DNA of 28,418 bases from CBCXVS01 sp965178525 (GCA_965178525.1 CBCXVS010000062.1:1-28418); one strand, 5' to 3'; positions 1-8,481 are shown, numbered from the stretch's first letter. Notes: a model not told the origin generated them from the letters alone. Made by a program: numbers and translations.

Positions 1-510
1 TTTGCGATACGCCGCCGCGACAAAGGTGTAATCAACGCAGAGAATGCGATATTCGTCACCGGACAACATTTCTTCCGCAAGCAGAAAGATCCCTTCGTCG
101 ACATCGATTTTAGGTTCGAACCGCTGATAAATACGGGCGGCATCTTCGCAGGTCTTGACGCCGACCTCAACATGTCTGCCACACGTCCCGTTGGTGGGCT
201 TCACAACGATAGGAAACCCTAAACGGTCGAGCTTGTCCAGGTCCTGCGCGGTTTTCATCGTCACATAGTTGGCCGTGGGAACATCGGTGTCTACCAGCAC
301 GGCTTTCGTGACATGTTTTTTCTTCGAAATGGTGTAGCCAATCGACGATTGCAGGGAGGTGCGCGACCCATGAACGTACCACTGCGCCGTCTGTTTGCGC
401 ATCAGAAGCGTGTGGTTACCAAGAATCGTACTCTGCACGCCCCTCTTTTCGGCTTCGTCATAGAGTAAGCGCACCGTCACCGTCAGATCCCGGCGCGTCA
501 AGCTGGCCAT
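1..510 (-). CDS. ATP-grasp ligase (cyanophycin synthetase / glutathione synthetase-like), 3' end cut by window
   Basis: Reading the minus strand from the ATG at 508-510 gives an open frame of 170 codons that runs off the left edge, so the C-terminal part is missing. It looks like an ATP-grasp ligase, which joins a carboxylate to an amine or thiol through an acyl-phosphate. Seen: the segment VVKPTNGTCGRHVEVGV (about residues 102-118) matches the ATP-binding Lys and glycine-rich loop of the family, preceded by KKKHVTKAVL (about 63-72), as in the C-terminal half of cyanophycin synthetases and GshAB-type enzymes. LLAEEMLSGDEYRILCVD (about 143-160) fits the next conserved strand with acidic metal/ATP ligands. 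A GAGGGTGA stretch lies just before the start. The substrate cannot be told from this fragment. Alternatives are D-Ala-D-Ala ligase-like or RimK-like enzymes. Confidence 0.72.
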   Translation of the reverse strand, partial: MASLTRRDLTVTVRLLYDEAEKRGVQSTILGNHTLLMRKQTAQWYVHGSRTSLQSSIGYTISKKKHVTKAVLVDTDVPTANYVTMKTAQDLDKLDRLGFPIVVKPTNGTCGRHVEVGVKTCEDAARIYQRFEPKIDVDEGIFLLAEEMLSGDEYRILCVDYTFVAAAYRK

Positions 511-591
511 ACTTCACCCTCTCGGTTGATAGGAGCGCGGCATGCGGCGTATGGAATGCGACATCATGTCTTTCAATCCGCCATCCGCCAT

Positions 592-1533
592 CTATTGGCG
601 TAGGCGCGGCAGGATATCCTTGGCGCACTGCTCGATCTGATCGCGCATCTGATCAGCGGGACAGGTAAACCCGAAGACCAGATTCGACATGCCAGCGGCC
701 ACGTAGGACTGGATCTTTTCCAGGCACTGCTCCGGCGTACCTAGGGCGCAATAGCGATCCACGAGCTTGTCAAAAGGTTGATTATAGCGGCGTGAGAGGT
801 TGTCGATGGCCATCTGCTTCGCCGTCTCATAGTCTTTGGCAATGGCCGTAAAGAGCAACATCCCGCCCTGAATATCAGCGGGGTTGCGACCGTAGCCCGG
901 CGCTAGGCCGTGAATTTTCTGCATCGCCTCCCCCAGACGCTTACTGCTGTTGAGGTAGCCGATCCAGCCACTCCCAAAGCGCGCGGCCCGGTGCACGGCA
1001 GCGTCCGAGCGACCCCCGATCCAGATGGGGGGATAGGGTTGCTGATGGGGACGCGGCTCCAGGGTTACATTATTGAGTTCAAAGTAGCGTCCCTTGTACG
1101 TGACATCATCCCGGCTCCACAGCTGCGTGACGATTTCCAGGCTTTCGTCCGTACGCCGGCCCCGTTCGTTCACCGGAACGCCAACGGCTTCAAATTCCCG
1201 CACAATCTCTCCCCCGACGCCGATACCGAAGATAAAGCGTCCCTCGGAGAGCAGATCGAGTGAGGCGACTTGTTTGGCGGTAATGACCGGATGGCGCAGC
1301 GGCATCAGGTAGACCGAGGTGCCGATTTTCACCCGTTCCGTCACCGCCGCATAGGTCGTGAGCACCGACATCGTATCCATCATCGGATTGTGCATGATGA
1401 TGTGATCCCCCGACCAGACCGCATCAAAGCCCACGTCCTCGACCAGCCGAGCATTGCGTTTCATGGTCCCGATGTCCGGCACGCCTTGATGAAATGTCGC
1501 GGTCAAACTCACCCCCACCATGTGTAGCGGCAT
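592..1533 (-). CDS. luciferase-like monooxygenase family (LLM), probably F420-dependent oxidoreductase
   Basis: A 313-residue TIM-barrel flavin or F420 oxidoreductase of the bacterial luciferase-like family, near the usual family length (about 280-340). Seen: an N-terminal strand MVGVSLTATF, then LVEDVGFDAVWSGDHI, RVKIGTSVYLMPLRHP, LDLLSEGRFIFGIGVGG and PYPPIWIGGRSDAAV, which follow the typical order of conserved blocks in this family. I chose the ATG at 1531-1533 because GGGGGGAG lies just upstream; a longer frame would read through an intergenic repeat. The gene follows the thiolase (gap 93 bp, containing a 22-bp inverted repeat), so it may be the last gene of the acyl-CoA operon. Family assignment is firm. 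Cofactor choice (F420 against FMN) and substrate are inference. Confidence 0.88.
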   Translation of the reverse strand: MPLHMVGVSLTATFHQGVPDIGTMKRNARLVEDVGFDAVWSGDHIIMHNPMMDTMSVLTTYAAVTERVKIGTSVYLMPLRHPVITAKQVASLDLLSEGRFIFGIGVGGEIVREFEAVGVPVNERGRRTDESLEIVTQLWSRDDVTYKGRYFELNNVTLEPRPHQQPYPPIWIGGRSDAAVHRAARFGSGWIGYLNSSKRLGEAMQKIHGLAPGYGRNPADIQGGMLLFTAIAKDYETAKQMAIDNLSRRYNQPFDKLVDRYCALGTPEQCLEKIQSYVAAGMSNLVFGFTCPADQMRDQIEQCAKDILPRLRQ

Positions 1534-1551
1534 AGCTAACTCCCCCCCTTC

Positions 1552-1617
1552 AATTGCGGAATGCGGATTGCGGAATAAAAAACTGTTTAAACAACCCGCA
1601 ATCCGCATTCCGCAATT
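1552..1617. repeat. perfect 22-bp inverted repeat built from GCGGATT/GCGGAAT heptamers
   Basis: Bases 1552-1573 are the exact reverse complement of 1596-1617, separated by a 22-nt A/T-rich loop. Each arm is a run of heptamers of the ATTGCGG / AATGCGG type also found elsewhere in the window. It sits between the thiolase stop and the LLM start, so in the transcript it would form a long hairpin that could act as a processing, stabilising or attenuating element. No T-run follows, so it is not a classical terminator. Confidence 0.85.
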
Positions 1618-1626
1618 TTGCTAACT

Positions 1627-2784
1627 CTACGCTTCCCGCTCGATGATCGTGGCATTGGCCAGGCCGTGGCCAATGCACATCGTCTGCAGACCATACTGCC
1701 CGTCACGCCGTTCCAGCTCGTGTAGCATCGTCGTCAGCAAACGGGCGCCGGTCGCCCCTAACGGGTGGCCGATGGCAATTGAGCCGCCGTTCGGATTGAC
1801 CCGGGTCATATCGGGTTGGAACTCACGTACCCATGCCAACACGACGGATGCGAAGGCTTCATTGACCTCGATCACGTCCATATCCTGGAGACGTAAGCCC
1901 GTTTTGTGCAAAACTTTGCGCGTCGCGGCAATCGGGCCGGCGAGTTGCAAGGTCGGATCAGAGCCCACCGACGCCCGGCCGATGATGCGGGCGCGGGGCC
2001 GCAGCCCCAGGGCGGCCGCTTTCTCGCGTGACATCGTCACGACCGCTGCGGCGCCATCACTCATTTGACTCGAATTGCCCGCTGTAATGTTGCCGCCTTC
2101 TTGAAACGACGGCGGCAACGCGGCCAACTGCTGCAGCGAGGTGTCGGACCGGGGTCCCTCATCCTGCACGGCATGCCTCTGGGCGCGGTCAGCGGTGTCG
2201 ATCTCGATCGGCATGATTTCCCGTGCAAAGCGTCCCTCGTGCTGCGCCCGGATGGCGCGGCGGTGGCTTTCGTGGGCGTACGTATCGAGGTCCTCCCGGC
2301 TGAGTTGCCAGTGTTCAGCCATAAGTTCCGCGGACAATCCTTGTGGGATGATCCGGTACGACTGACGCAAGCGTTTGCTGAAATAGCCGCTGTCCGAGCC
2401 CATCGGGACGCGGCTCATACTCTCGACCCCGGCGGCAATAACGATATCGGCATCCCCAGCGAGGATGGCTTGCGAAGCAAAATGGGCCGCTTGATCACTT
2501 GAGGCGCACATGCGGTTGATCGTCACGGCCGGCACGTCGGCCGGAAAGCCGGCGATCAGGGCTGCCAGCCGCCCCACATTGACGCCCTGTTCCCCAATCG
2601 GGGTGGCACAGCCCATGATGATGTCGTCCACGTCCTGGGGATCAAGGCCAGCCCGGCGCACGGCTTCCTGCAGAACCTGCGCCACCAGTTCATCAGGCCG
2701 GATTTGGCTGAGCATCTTGCCCCGTTTGCCAATGGGCGTGCGCACGGCCGCAACGATGACGGCATCGCGTTTTGCGGGTGTCAT
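1627..2784 (-). CDS. acetyl-CoA C-acyltransferase (thiolase)
   Basis: A 385-residue thiolase, the usual family length, catalysing thiolytic cleavage of 3-ketoacyl-CoA or the reverse condensation in the cytoplasm. Seen: the nucleophilic Cys in INRMCASSDQAAHFA (about residue 90); the NEAFA motif; the His motif GHPLGATGARL; and the second catalytic Cys in TMCIGHGLANATIIE at the C-terminus. The C-x-G-x-G pattern is kept although His replaces the more usual Gly. The NRMC..S.QA type with ANATIIE ending is typical of the FadA-like degradative subgroup. The start ATG (2782-2784) overlaps the stop of the upstream acyl-CoA ligase by 4 bp (ATGA), which suggests translational coupling. The two enzymes plausibly act on the same acyl chain, activation then thiolysis. 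The exact chain length is unknown. Confidence 0.93.
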   Translation of the reverse strand: MTPAKRDAVIVAAVRTPIGKRGKMLSQIRPDELVAQVLQEAVRRAGLDPQDVDDIIMGCATPIGEQGVNVGRLAALIAGFPADVPAVTINRMCASSDQAAHFASQAILAGDADIVIAAGVESMSRVPMGSDSGYFSKRLRQSYRIIPQGLSAELMAEHWQLSREDLDTYAHESHRRAIRAQHEGRFAREIMPIEIDTADRAQRHAVQDEGPRSDTSLQQLAALPPSFQEGGNITAGNSSQMSDGAAAVVTMSREKAAALGLRPRARIIGRASVGSDPTLQLAGPIAATRKVLHKTGLRLQDMDVIEVNEAFASVVLAWVREFQPDMTRVNPNGGSIAIGHPLGATGARLLTTMLHELERRDGQYGLQTMCIGHGLANATIIEREA

Positions 2785-4295
2785 GACGCCGCTTCCGCAG
2801 CCGTGCGTAGGGCATGCTTGACGATTTTCCCATTGTCGTTACGCGGAATCAAGCTGACCAGATGGGCCTGATGAATCTTCTTATAGCCGGCGACGCGCGC
2901 CGCCACGAAATCGATCAGCTCTTGCGGCGTCACCTGCTCGCCTTCCCGCAACACCACGTAGGCCAGCGGCAATTCGCCGGCCACGCTATCGGGCTGCGCC
3001 GTCACCGCACAGTCCGCCACCGCCGGGTGCTCGAACAGCACGCCCTCGACTTCGGTCGGCGAGACGGCAAAGCCTTTGTACTTGATCATATCTTTGACGC
3101 GATCGACAATTCGAATGCGCCCGCGGGCGTCCAGCTTGCCAATATCACCGGTGTGGAACCAGCCATCTCGGAGCACCTCAGCGGTACGTTGCGGATCCTT
3201 CCAGTAGCCCTTCATAATGTGCGGCCCCCGAATGAGCACCTCACCCGGTTCCTCCACCCTCAATTTCCGGCCCGTGTCCGGATCGATGATTTTGCGGGTT
3301 TCGCCCGGCACGAAATTCCCCGACAATGAGGCCTCGGTCATGCCATAGCCGCGGGCGATGAAGGCGCCGGTGCGATCTTTGACTTTATGGAAGATCTCAT
3401 CGGGCAATGGGGCGCCACCGCTATTGATATACTTCACCGTGCTCAGATCGACGTCCTCTAGACCCGGATAGTCAGCCATGTCCACCAACACCGGCGGATT
3501 GGCATAGAAGAGCGTAATGCCGTGCTGCTGAGTCAGGTCCAACGCCTGTTGTAGGTTGTAACGCGCCATCACCACTTGAGTCGCCCCGGCAGCAATCGCC
3601 CCGCCCATCAGCATCCAGCCATAGATGTGGCAGAATGGAACAAAAATCAAGGAGATATCGTCCTCAGTTACCCGGCCGGCATGCATATATTGCAAATGGC
3701 TGCAGGTGAGATTGCGATGCGTCAACATGACGCCTTTGGGACGGCTCGTGGTGCCGCTGGAGTAAGGCAGGCCCAGCAGATCGGCCGCCGGATCGAGGGC
3801 GACGTCCGGTGGCGCGGTGGCAGGATACGGCGCCAACAGGTCATGGAAACCATAATCGCTGCCAATGACATAATCGATGCAGATGAGGTACTTGAGCTGC
3901 GGCAGCCGTTCGCGTATGCCTTGCATCGTGCGCCACGCCGTCTCGTTGACGATGGCGATTTGGGCTTCAGTATCATTGACCTGATGTTCGACCTCACGCG
4001 CCTTGTAGGATGGATTCATCGGGCTCATGACGCCCCCGGCCTTGCTTAGGGCGTAGAAGCTCACGATAAACTCCGGTCGATTATACGTCGCCAGGATCAC
4101 GCGGTCGCCTTTCTGCAGACCGATATCCATCACGGCATGGGCGAGCTGATTGCTCCAGGCGTCGAGCTGCCGGTAGGTCAACCGTTGCTGCTCGAATATG
4201 ACCGCCGTTTTGTCAGGAAGGCGTGCAGCAGTCGTACGGAGCAAGTCATGATACGGGGCGTCAGGAAACACAAAAGGTTCGGTTGCCGATTCCAT
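2781..4295 (-). CDS. acyl-CoA synthetase (AMP-forming, class I adenylate-forming)
   Basis: A 504-residue ANL-superfamily ligase that activates a carboxylic acid to acyl-AMP and then acyl-CoA. Seen in order: the phosphate loop YSSGTTSRPKGVMLTHRNL, then ARGYGMTEASLSG (adenine-binding A5), GWFHTGDIGKLDARGRIRIV (A7, ribose-binding Asp), DRVKDMIKYKGFAVSPTEVE (hinge), and IPRNDNGKIVKHALR with the catalytic Lys near the C-terminus. I chose the ATG at 4293-4295 (protein begins MESATEPF). A longer reading would start inside the TATCAGC heptamer array at 4352 and adds a tail without family similarity. A sigma70-like promoter lies upstream at 4500-4528. The gene heads the operon with the thiolase. The substrate is probably a medium- or long-chain or aryl acid, which cannot be fixed by eye. 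Confidence 0.93.
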   Translation of the reverse strand: MESATEPFVFPDAPYHDLLRTTAARLPDKTAVIFEQQRLTYRQLDAWSNQLAHAVMDIGLQKGDRVILATYNRPEFIVSFYALSKAGGVMSPMNPSYKAREVEHQVNDTEAQIAIVNETAWRTMQGIRERLPQLKYLICIDYVIGSDYGFHDLLAPYPATAPPDVALDPAADLLGLPYSSGTTSRPKGVMLTHRNLTCSHLQYMHAGRVTEDDISLIFVPFCHIYGWMLMGGAIAAGATQVVMARYNLQQALDLTQQHGITLFYANPPVLVDMADYPGLEDVDLSTVKYINSGGAPLPDEIFHKVKDRTGAFIARGYGMTEASLSGNFVPGETRKIIDPDTGRKLRVEEPGEVLIRGPHIMKGYWKDPQRTAEVLRDGWFHTGDIGKLDARGRIRIVDRVKDMIKYKGFAVSPTEVEGVLFEHPAVADCAVTAQPDSVAGELPLAYVVLREGEQVTPQELIDFVAARVAGYKKIHQAHLVSLIPRNDNGKIVKHALRTAAEAAS

Positions 4296-4345
4296 AACTG
4301 TCACTTTCGTACCGCTCCACGTAAAAAGGGAAACAATAAGGTTCT

Positions 4346-4379
4346 TAGCCATCAGCTATCAGCTATCAGCTATCAGCTA
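4346..4379. repeat. TATCAGC heptamer tandem array
   Basis: Four near-exact tandem copies of a 7-bp unit (CAGCTAT frame) lie in the leader of the acyl-CoA ligase gene, on the 5' side of its chosen start. The unit differs in sequence from the TCACAGC array 60 bp away but has the same 7-bp period. Confidence 0.85.
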
Positions 4380-4413
4380 AAACACTAGAAAGAAATCTTG
4401 CATCTTTTTTTTG

Positions 4414-4444
4414 GCTCACAGCTCACAGCTCACAGCTCACAGCT
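4414..4444. repeat. TCACAGC heptamer tandem array
   Basis: Four tandem copies of the 7-bp unit CTCACAG, ending in CAGCTG. It lies in the 322-bp non-coding stretch 4296-4617, between the acyl-CoA ligase start and the end of the MBL-receiver gene. That stretch otherwise holds a T8 run near 4405, the TATCAGC array and a predicted promoter. Confidence 0.85.
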
Positions 4445-4499
4445 GTTCTTGTTTCGGTACTTCAAAGCACGGTCGGAAAAACGTGACGGCGCGTCTCAT

Positions 4500-4528
4500 A
4501 ATCTATGCGATTTACACCGGAGTGTCAA
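4500..4528 (-). promoter_or_regulatory. sigma70-like promoter for the acyl-CoA ligase / thiolase operon
   Basis: On the minus strand TTGACA (4523-4528) is followed by a 17-nt spacer and TAGATT (4500-4505), a perfect -35 and a 4/6 match -10. It points towards the acyl-CoA ligase and would give a leader of about 200 nt that contains both heptamer arrays. Confidence 0.45.
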
Positions 4529-4617
4529 TCAAAATTGCAGCTTCGCGGCACTCGGAAGACATCGAATGGCGGGAAGAAGGATCTGGACAGCCTGGCGTGA
4601 GGGGTCAGCGTGATCCC

Positions 4618-5949
4618 TTAGACCGGGGCATTGCGCAGGAGCCAAGCGCGGACACGGGAACGCAGTAGGGTCGGTTTGATCGGCTTCGTCAGGTAGTCGG
4701 TCACCCCGGCCTCAAAGGCATCAACCAGATCATTCTCTTGCAGTTTCACGCCCGTCAGCATCACAATCGGGATGTCACAGAGGCGTGGGTCCGCATCCGA
4801 CCGCAGGATGCGGCAAATGCTCAGACCATTGAGTCCGGGCAAGACCATGTCGAGGACAATCAGCGCCGGGCGTTCTTGCCGCGCCAACTGCAGCGCCGTC
4901 TCGCCATCGTTCGCACTCAACACCCGGACGCCCTCGGCTTGTAACGTGTCCTTGAGCAAGAGTCTCATGACCGGATCATCGTCCACAATGAGCGCGGTAC
5001 TGGCCTCCTGCGAGGACTGCGACAAAAGTGCAGACGTGTCCGTCTCAGCAAGGGCCGGCCGCGGCCCGGCCGCGGCCCGGGCTAAGTCAATGACTTGCCC
5101 TTCGGCGGCGGCGAAGACCTGCAAGGCGCTATCGCCGGCAGCGGCGCGCGTTTTGGCCGTCTTGCATAGCGTATCAATCGCTTTGTCATGTCGGTTCGGA
5201 TCATGGTGAAAGAGGGCCAACTGCCGCGCACGGGCCAGCATGGCATAGTCAACGGCGCGCTCCATCGGCGTGTGTCCCCAGCCCGCTTTGACCGGAAACT
5301 CTTTGAGGGTGTACTGGGCGTCGTGGATGATGAGGTCCGCGCCTTCGAGAAAGCGGACGTGGCGCCGGTCTCCATGGTGCACGGGCGCCGTCCCCGGCGG
5401 TGCTTGGTGAGGATGCAGGGAGTACGGCTCGTAATCCGTGGCGTAGACCAGCGTGGCGCCGTCCGCTTCCAGGCGATAGCCGAGCGTCAGGGCCGGATGG
5501 TTCAGATATTGCGCCGTGACGCGAATGCCGCCGAGTTCGAGAACGCCCTCTTTCAGGTCACGCAAGCGGATGTCGGCGTTCAACGTCTCGAGGGTGATGG
5601 GAAAATAATCGTAGGCCATCTGTCCCGCCAAGACCGATTCGAGTTGTCGCCCCCGCCGGCCTGGCGCGTAGACTTCCCAGACATTGTCAGGCGCAAATAG
5701 CGGGGCAAAGAACGGGAATCCCTGAATGTGATCCCAATGGGTATGCCCGATGAGGAGGTGCCCATGGACGGGCCTCTCCCCCGCCACTAAGGCTTGTCCC
5801 AGCCCGTGCGCGCCCGTGCCGCAATCGAGCACCACGAGCGTTCCGTCCTCGGCCTGCACTTCCACGCACGAGGTGTTACCGCCGTAGTGTAGCGTCGTAT
5901 CACCGGGTTTTGGGATCGATCCACGGGTTCCCCAGAAGCGAACGCGCAT
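4618..5949 (-). CDS. metallo-beta-lactamase-fold hydrolase fused to a C-terminal response-regulator receiver domain
   Basis: 443 residues with two domains. The N-terminal MBL fold (about 1-290) starts RFWGTRGSIPKPG and carries the metal motif HTHWDH (H69, H71, D73, H74), with further candidate ligands H151, D172 and the FHHDPNRHD segment. It resembles the PhnP/TaR3-like branch of MBL hydrolases (phosphodiester- or RNase Z-like chemistry). A linker (about 291-317) leads to a full receiver domain (about 318-440): acidic pair D323/D324, phospho-acceptor D367 in LIVLDMVLPG, T399 and K422 in YLTKPIKP, so it should be phosphorylatable. I chose the ATG at 5947-5949, which has GGAGG 8 nt upstream; an ATG 15 nt earlier is possible. 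It is 21 bp downstream of the receiver-Hpt gene, probably one operon. The output is inferred to be a phosphorylation-controlled hydrolase. The substrate is unknown. Confidence 0.9.
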   Translation of the reverse strand: MRVRFWGTRGSIPKPGDTTLHYGGNTSCVEVQAEDGTLVVLDCGTGAHGLGQALVAGERPVHGHLLIGHTHWDHIQGFPFFAPLFAPDNVWEVYAPGRRGRQLESVLAGQMAYDYFPITLETLNADIRLRDLKEGVLELGGIRVTAQYLNHPALTLGYRLEADGATLVYATDYEPYSLHPHQAPPGTAPVHHGDRRHVRFLEGADLIIHDAQYTLKEFPVKAGWGHTPMERAVDYAMLARARQLALFHHDPNRHDKAIDTLCKTAKTRAAAGDSALQVFAAAEGQVIDLARAAAGPRPALAETDTSALLSQSSQEASTALIVDDDPVMRLLLKDTLQAEGVRVLSANDGETALQLARQERPALIVLDMVLPGLNGLSICRILRSDADPRLCDIPIVMLTGVKLQENDLVDAFEAGVTDYLTKPIKPTLLRSRVRAWLLRNAPV

Positions 5950-5970
5950 CGCTCGTGCCTCCATCTCTCC

Positions 5971-6852
5971 TCATCGCTCGTCCACTTTTGCCAAGGCTCG
6001 CAAAGCGGGTAGCAACTGCGCCATGGCATCCTGCAGGGCGGACCAGGCGCTTGCCGCATCGGTGAGCGTCTCGTCGCGCCCCATGACCTCGAGCCGCAAC
6101 GCCGCTGCCGCGACGGGCTGGGCGGCGAATATCGTGGCGGACCCTTTCAGCGTATGGGCCGCCCGCTGTAAGGCCAACGTATCTTCCTGCGCAATGGCCT
6201 GCTGTATGTCGGTCATCAGTTTCGGAGCTTCTATATAAAAGACGCCTATCAAATTCTGTAAGAGCGCGGCGTTGCCGTCAAGTTGTTCAAGCGCCGCCTC
6301 CCAGTCCAACACCGGCGTCGCCTCTAAATCGGCGCGGCTGGCGCCGGTAGAGAGCTGCGGCCCAGGCGCGGACCGAATCATCTCTTCAACCGCCTGATAG
6401 AGGTCTGCAGCGTGCACGGGTTTGGCGATGTAACCGTCCATGCCTGCGTCCAGACAACGTGCCCGATCATCGTCCATGGCGCTCTCGGTCATGGCGAGAA
6501 TCGGAATATGCCCACCAGTTACCTGTTCTTGGGCGCGGATAGCGGCGGCCGTCTCGACGCCGTCCATGCCCGGCATGTGCACATCCATGAGGATGAGATC
6601 AAACGCCTCGTGTTGGACCGCGGTCAGGACGTCGTGCCCGTTATGCGCCACTACCACAGTGTACCCATGCTGGGTCAGGATCGTCTCGGCAATTTTCTGG
6701 TTGAGCCAACCATCTTCGGCCAGGAGAATACGGTGCGGCGGACGCTGCACAGGCGGCAAGGCGGTGGTGGGTTTTGGCCAGATGGAGCCCCAGCGCGACA
6801 ACCAGCCCGGCTGTGGAGAGGTGACGCCATCGGCGGTATCGGGCGCACGCAT
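5971..6852 (-). CDS. receiver-Hpt phosphorelay protein
   Basis: 293 residues. A low-complexity N-terminus (1-40) is followed by a receiver domain (about 41-162) with acidic pair E46/D47, phospho-acceptor D90 in LILMDVHMPGMDG, T122 and K144 in YIAKPVHAAD. A C-terminal histidine phosphotransfer domain (about 180-285) has the phospho-His in AAHTLKGSATIFAA (H233). This is the REC-Hpt tail of hybrid histidine kinases as a free-standing protein, so it needs a kinase encoded elsewhere and can pass phosphate on to another receiver. The obvious candidate is the receiver of the next gene. I chose the ATG at 6850-6852, with AAAGG upstream. A longer frame from 7023 would run through a good predicted promoter and lacks domain similarity. 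Confidence 0.9.
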   Translation of the reverse strand: MRAPDTADGVTSPQPGWLSRWGSIWPKPTTALPPVQRPPHRILLAEDGWLNQKIAETILTQHGYTVVVAHNGHDVLTAVQHEAFDLILMDVHMPGMDGVETAAAIRAQEQVTGGHIPILAMTESAMDDDRARCLDAGMDGYIAKPVHAADLYQAVEEMIRSAPGPQLSTGASRADLEATPVLDWEAALEQLDGNAALLQNLIGVFYIEAPKLMTDIQQAIAQEDTLALQRAAHTLKGSATIFAAQPVAAAALRLEVMGRDETLTDAASAWSALQDAMAQLLPALRALAKVDER

Positions 6853-6982
6853 AGGATGCCTTTCCCTCTTTGGGCAATAAAAAAGGCGCTGGCAGATTCC
6901 CATGACGGGTATGTCCGACTGCGCCTCGGGTCCCAAGCTCATCGAGTTCGTCTGTCCACAAGTCATCATGGAAGCGTGAGAT

Positions 6983-7010
6983 AGTATACCTTGATGCCGG
7001 TGCGGCGCAA
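6983..7010 (-). promoter_or_regulatory. candidate promoter for the receiver-Hpt / MBL-receiver operon
   Basis: On the minus strand a TATACT -10 (6983-6988) lies 16 nt from a weak TTGCGC -35 (7005-7010). It is about 130 nt upstream of the chosen start at 6852. Together with the plus-strand promoter at 7073 it makes the 351-bp spacer 6853-7203 a divergent promoter region. Nothing else was recognised there. Confidence 0.4.
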
Positions 7011-7072
7011 GGTGGCGCGTCATTTTTACCCGACCAAATGATGGTTTGAGGCGATGAATGATGATAAAATAC

Positions 7073-7101
7073 TTGACACCGTTTCCGCTCCTGTATTTTA
7101 A
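7073..7101 (+). promoter_or_regulatory. candidate sigma70 promoter for the IS-interrupted secreted-protein gene
   Basis: TTGACA (7073-7078) is followed by TATTTT at 15 nt (7094-7099) or TTTTAA at 17 nt (7096-7101). It lies in an A/T-rich stretch about 100 nt before the start at 7204. The -35 is perfect; the -10 is weak or ambiguous. Confidence 0.4.
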
Positions 7102-7545
7102 TTATGATAAGATCACAGAATTCATGTGCCGATGGCGCACATCCGGCGGTCTCGCCAGGGGAATGATGTAAACCCTGATGGGCAGAGACTTTGCAGAGAG
7201 AGAATGACCGTGCCACCCTCCCGCTTTCGTCTTGGGCTTCTCCTGCTGCTTGGGCTTGGGCTCATCAGTTTCGGGCAAGCGAAGCCGCAGGGGCCGCAAA
7301 TCGTCTTGCGGCAACCCGCGCCCATTGATGCTTCGAGCGCCATGCCGACCATTCGCACCGCAACGCCCGCCGATGTCCGCATCGACTTCGAATCACAACG
7401 TGCGCCGGTTGATATGGATTCGCTGCAAGTTTGGGCTCGCAAGGGATTTTTTAAGAAGTCGGTGACGCATCGTTTCCGCCCGTACATTCGCGGCAATGCT
7501 TTGGTGGCCGAGGATCTGAAGCTTTCCGTCGGCCGGTTCGTGATT

Positions 7546-7563
7546 AGAGTTGTTCCTCAATAG
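7546..7563 (+). repeat. left terminal inverted repeat of the IS
   Basis: AGAGTTGTTCCTCAATAG. It pairs with 8535-8552 at 16 of 18 positions. Confidence 0.85.
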
Positions 7564-8481
7564 CATAAGATCAGGTTCCCTAGCCCAGCCCAGATGCCCA
7601 CCGAATCATCCTCAAAGTGATCTTTGCGGTTGCGGAAACGCTGCACCAAAATGTTGAAACGCTTCATACCGCCGATGGCATGTTCGATCAAGATGCGAAC
7701 TTGACTCACGGCATAATTCGCCGCCTGCTGCTCCGCCGTCAATTCTGGAGTCGGATTCGTCTTGCTCTTCCGGGGTTTCTTGTGTGGAATCTCAAGCATT
7801 TCGCCTTTGTAGTCCGACTGAATCCCCTGATAACCCAGGTGCACCCAAACTTCTACGTCACTAAACCGGTCTAAGTCCGGTGGGAACTCTTGTTTTAACA
7901 TGCTGTAATCATGGTTGTGACCACTAAACGTACGGCCCAGAAAGACGATCCATTTATCCGGCATCGACATCACTGTATTTTTCAGCGTATGGCTTTTTTT
8001 TACCACTATAGTGTTCACGTTGGGTCGTCTCATCTTGTGACCGGCGATAGCTTCTTTCAGTCGCATCAATAATCAGTTGATCCACACCTGACAACGCCTC
8101 CCTCAACGACTCTGGGGTCTTCAACTCTCGATAAGGCATGAGGTCTAACTGCACTAACGTGTCATACAGGATGGGAGAGAGCTTATGGAGATTTTCATTC
8201 GCTTTCGAACGTACCATACCAAATTGTGCACCAAGAACATCAAACGTCGGATACGTCTTGTAATAATATAGAACGAACAGGAGTTTGTCTGACAGAGTGG
8301 GTAATTTGCCTTTGATACCTGCACCCGGCTTTCGGCTGCGTTTGCCAGCTTGGACACCCTCCTCATAGCGTTTTTGCTGAGCCTGTTGATAGACGTGGCT
8401 GAAGGCGGGCAGCAAGAAGTCAAATTGCGTCTGAGACACACCGGTTAAGGCTTTCATCTGACGATCATCTCGGATAACCAA
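7557..8481 (-). CDS. IS5-family DDE transposase in two overlapping frames
   Basis: Frame A (8481 down to 7954) encodes the N-terminal HTH region (DRQMKALTGVSQTQFDFLLP) and the first catalytic Asp in QLIIDATERSYRRS. Frame B (about 8000 down to 7557) carries HTLKNTVMSM, the second Asp region FSGHNHDYSML and the catalytic Glu in RILIEHAIGGMKRF. The two frames join at an A8 run (7994-8001): the protein is continuous if one A is dropped (SGKK then SHTLK). This is either transcriptional or ribosomal slippage, as known in several IS families, or a single-base inactivation. The start is a TTG at 8481 (ATG alternative at 8457). The last codon lies inside the left inverted repeat. Confidence 0.85.

Noticed and set aside
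4296..4352. Longer start for the acyl-CoA ligase at 4352
   Set aside because: The start codon would be part of the TATCAGC heptamer array and the extra 19 residues show no family similarity.
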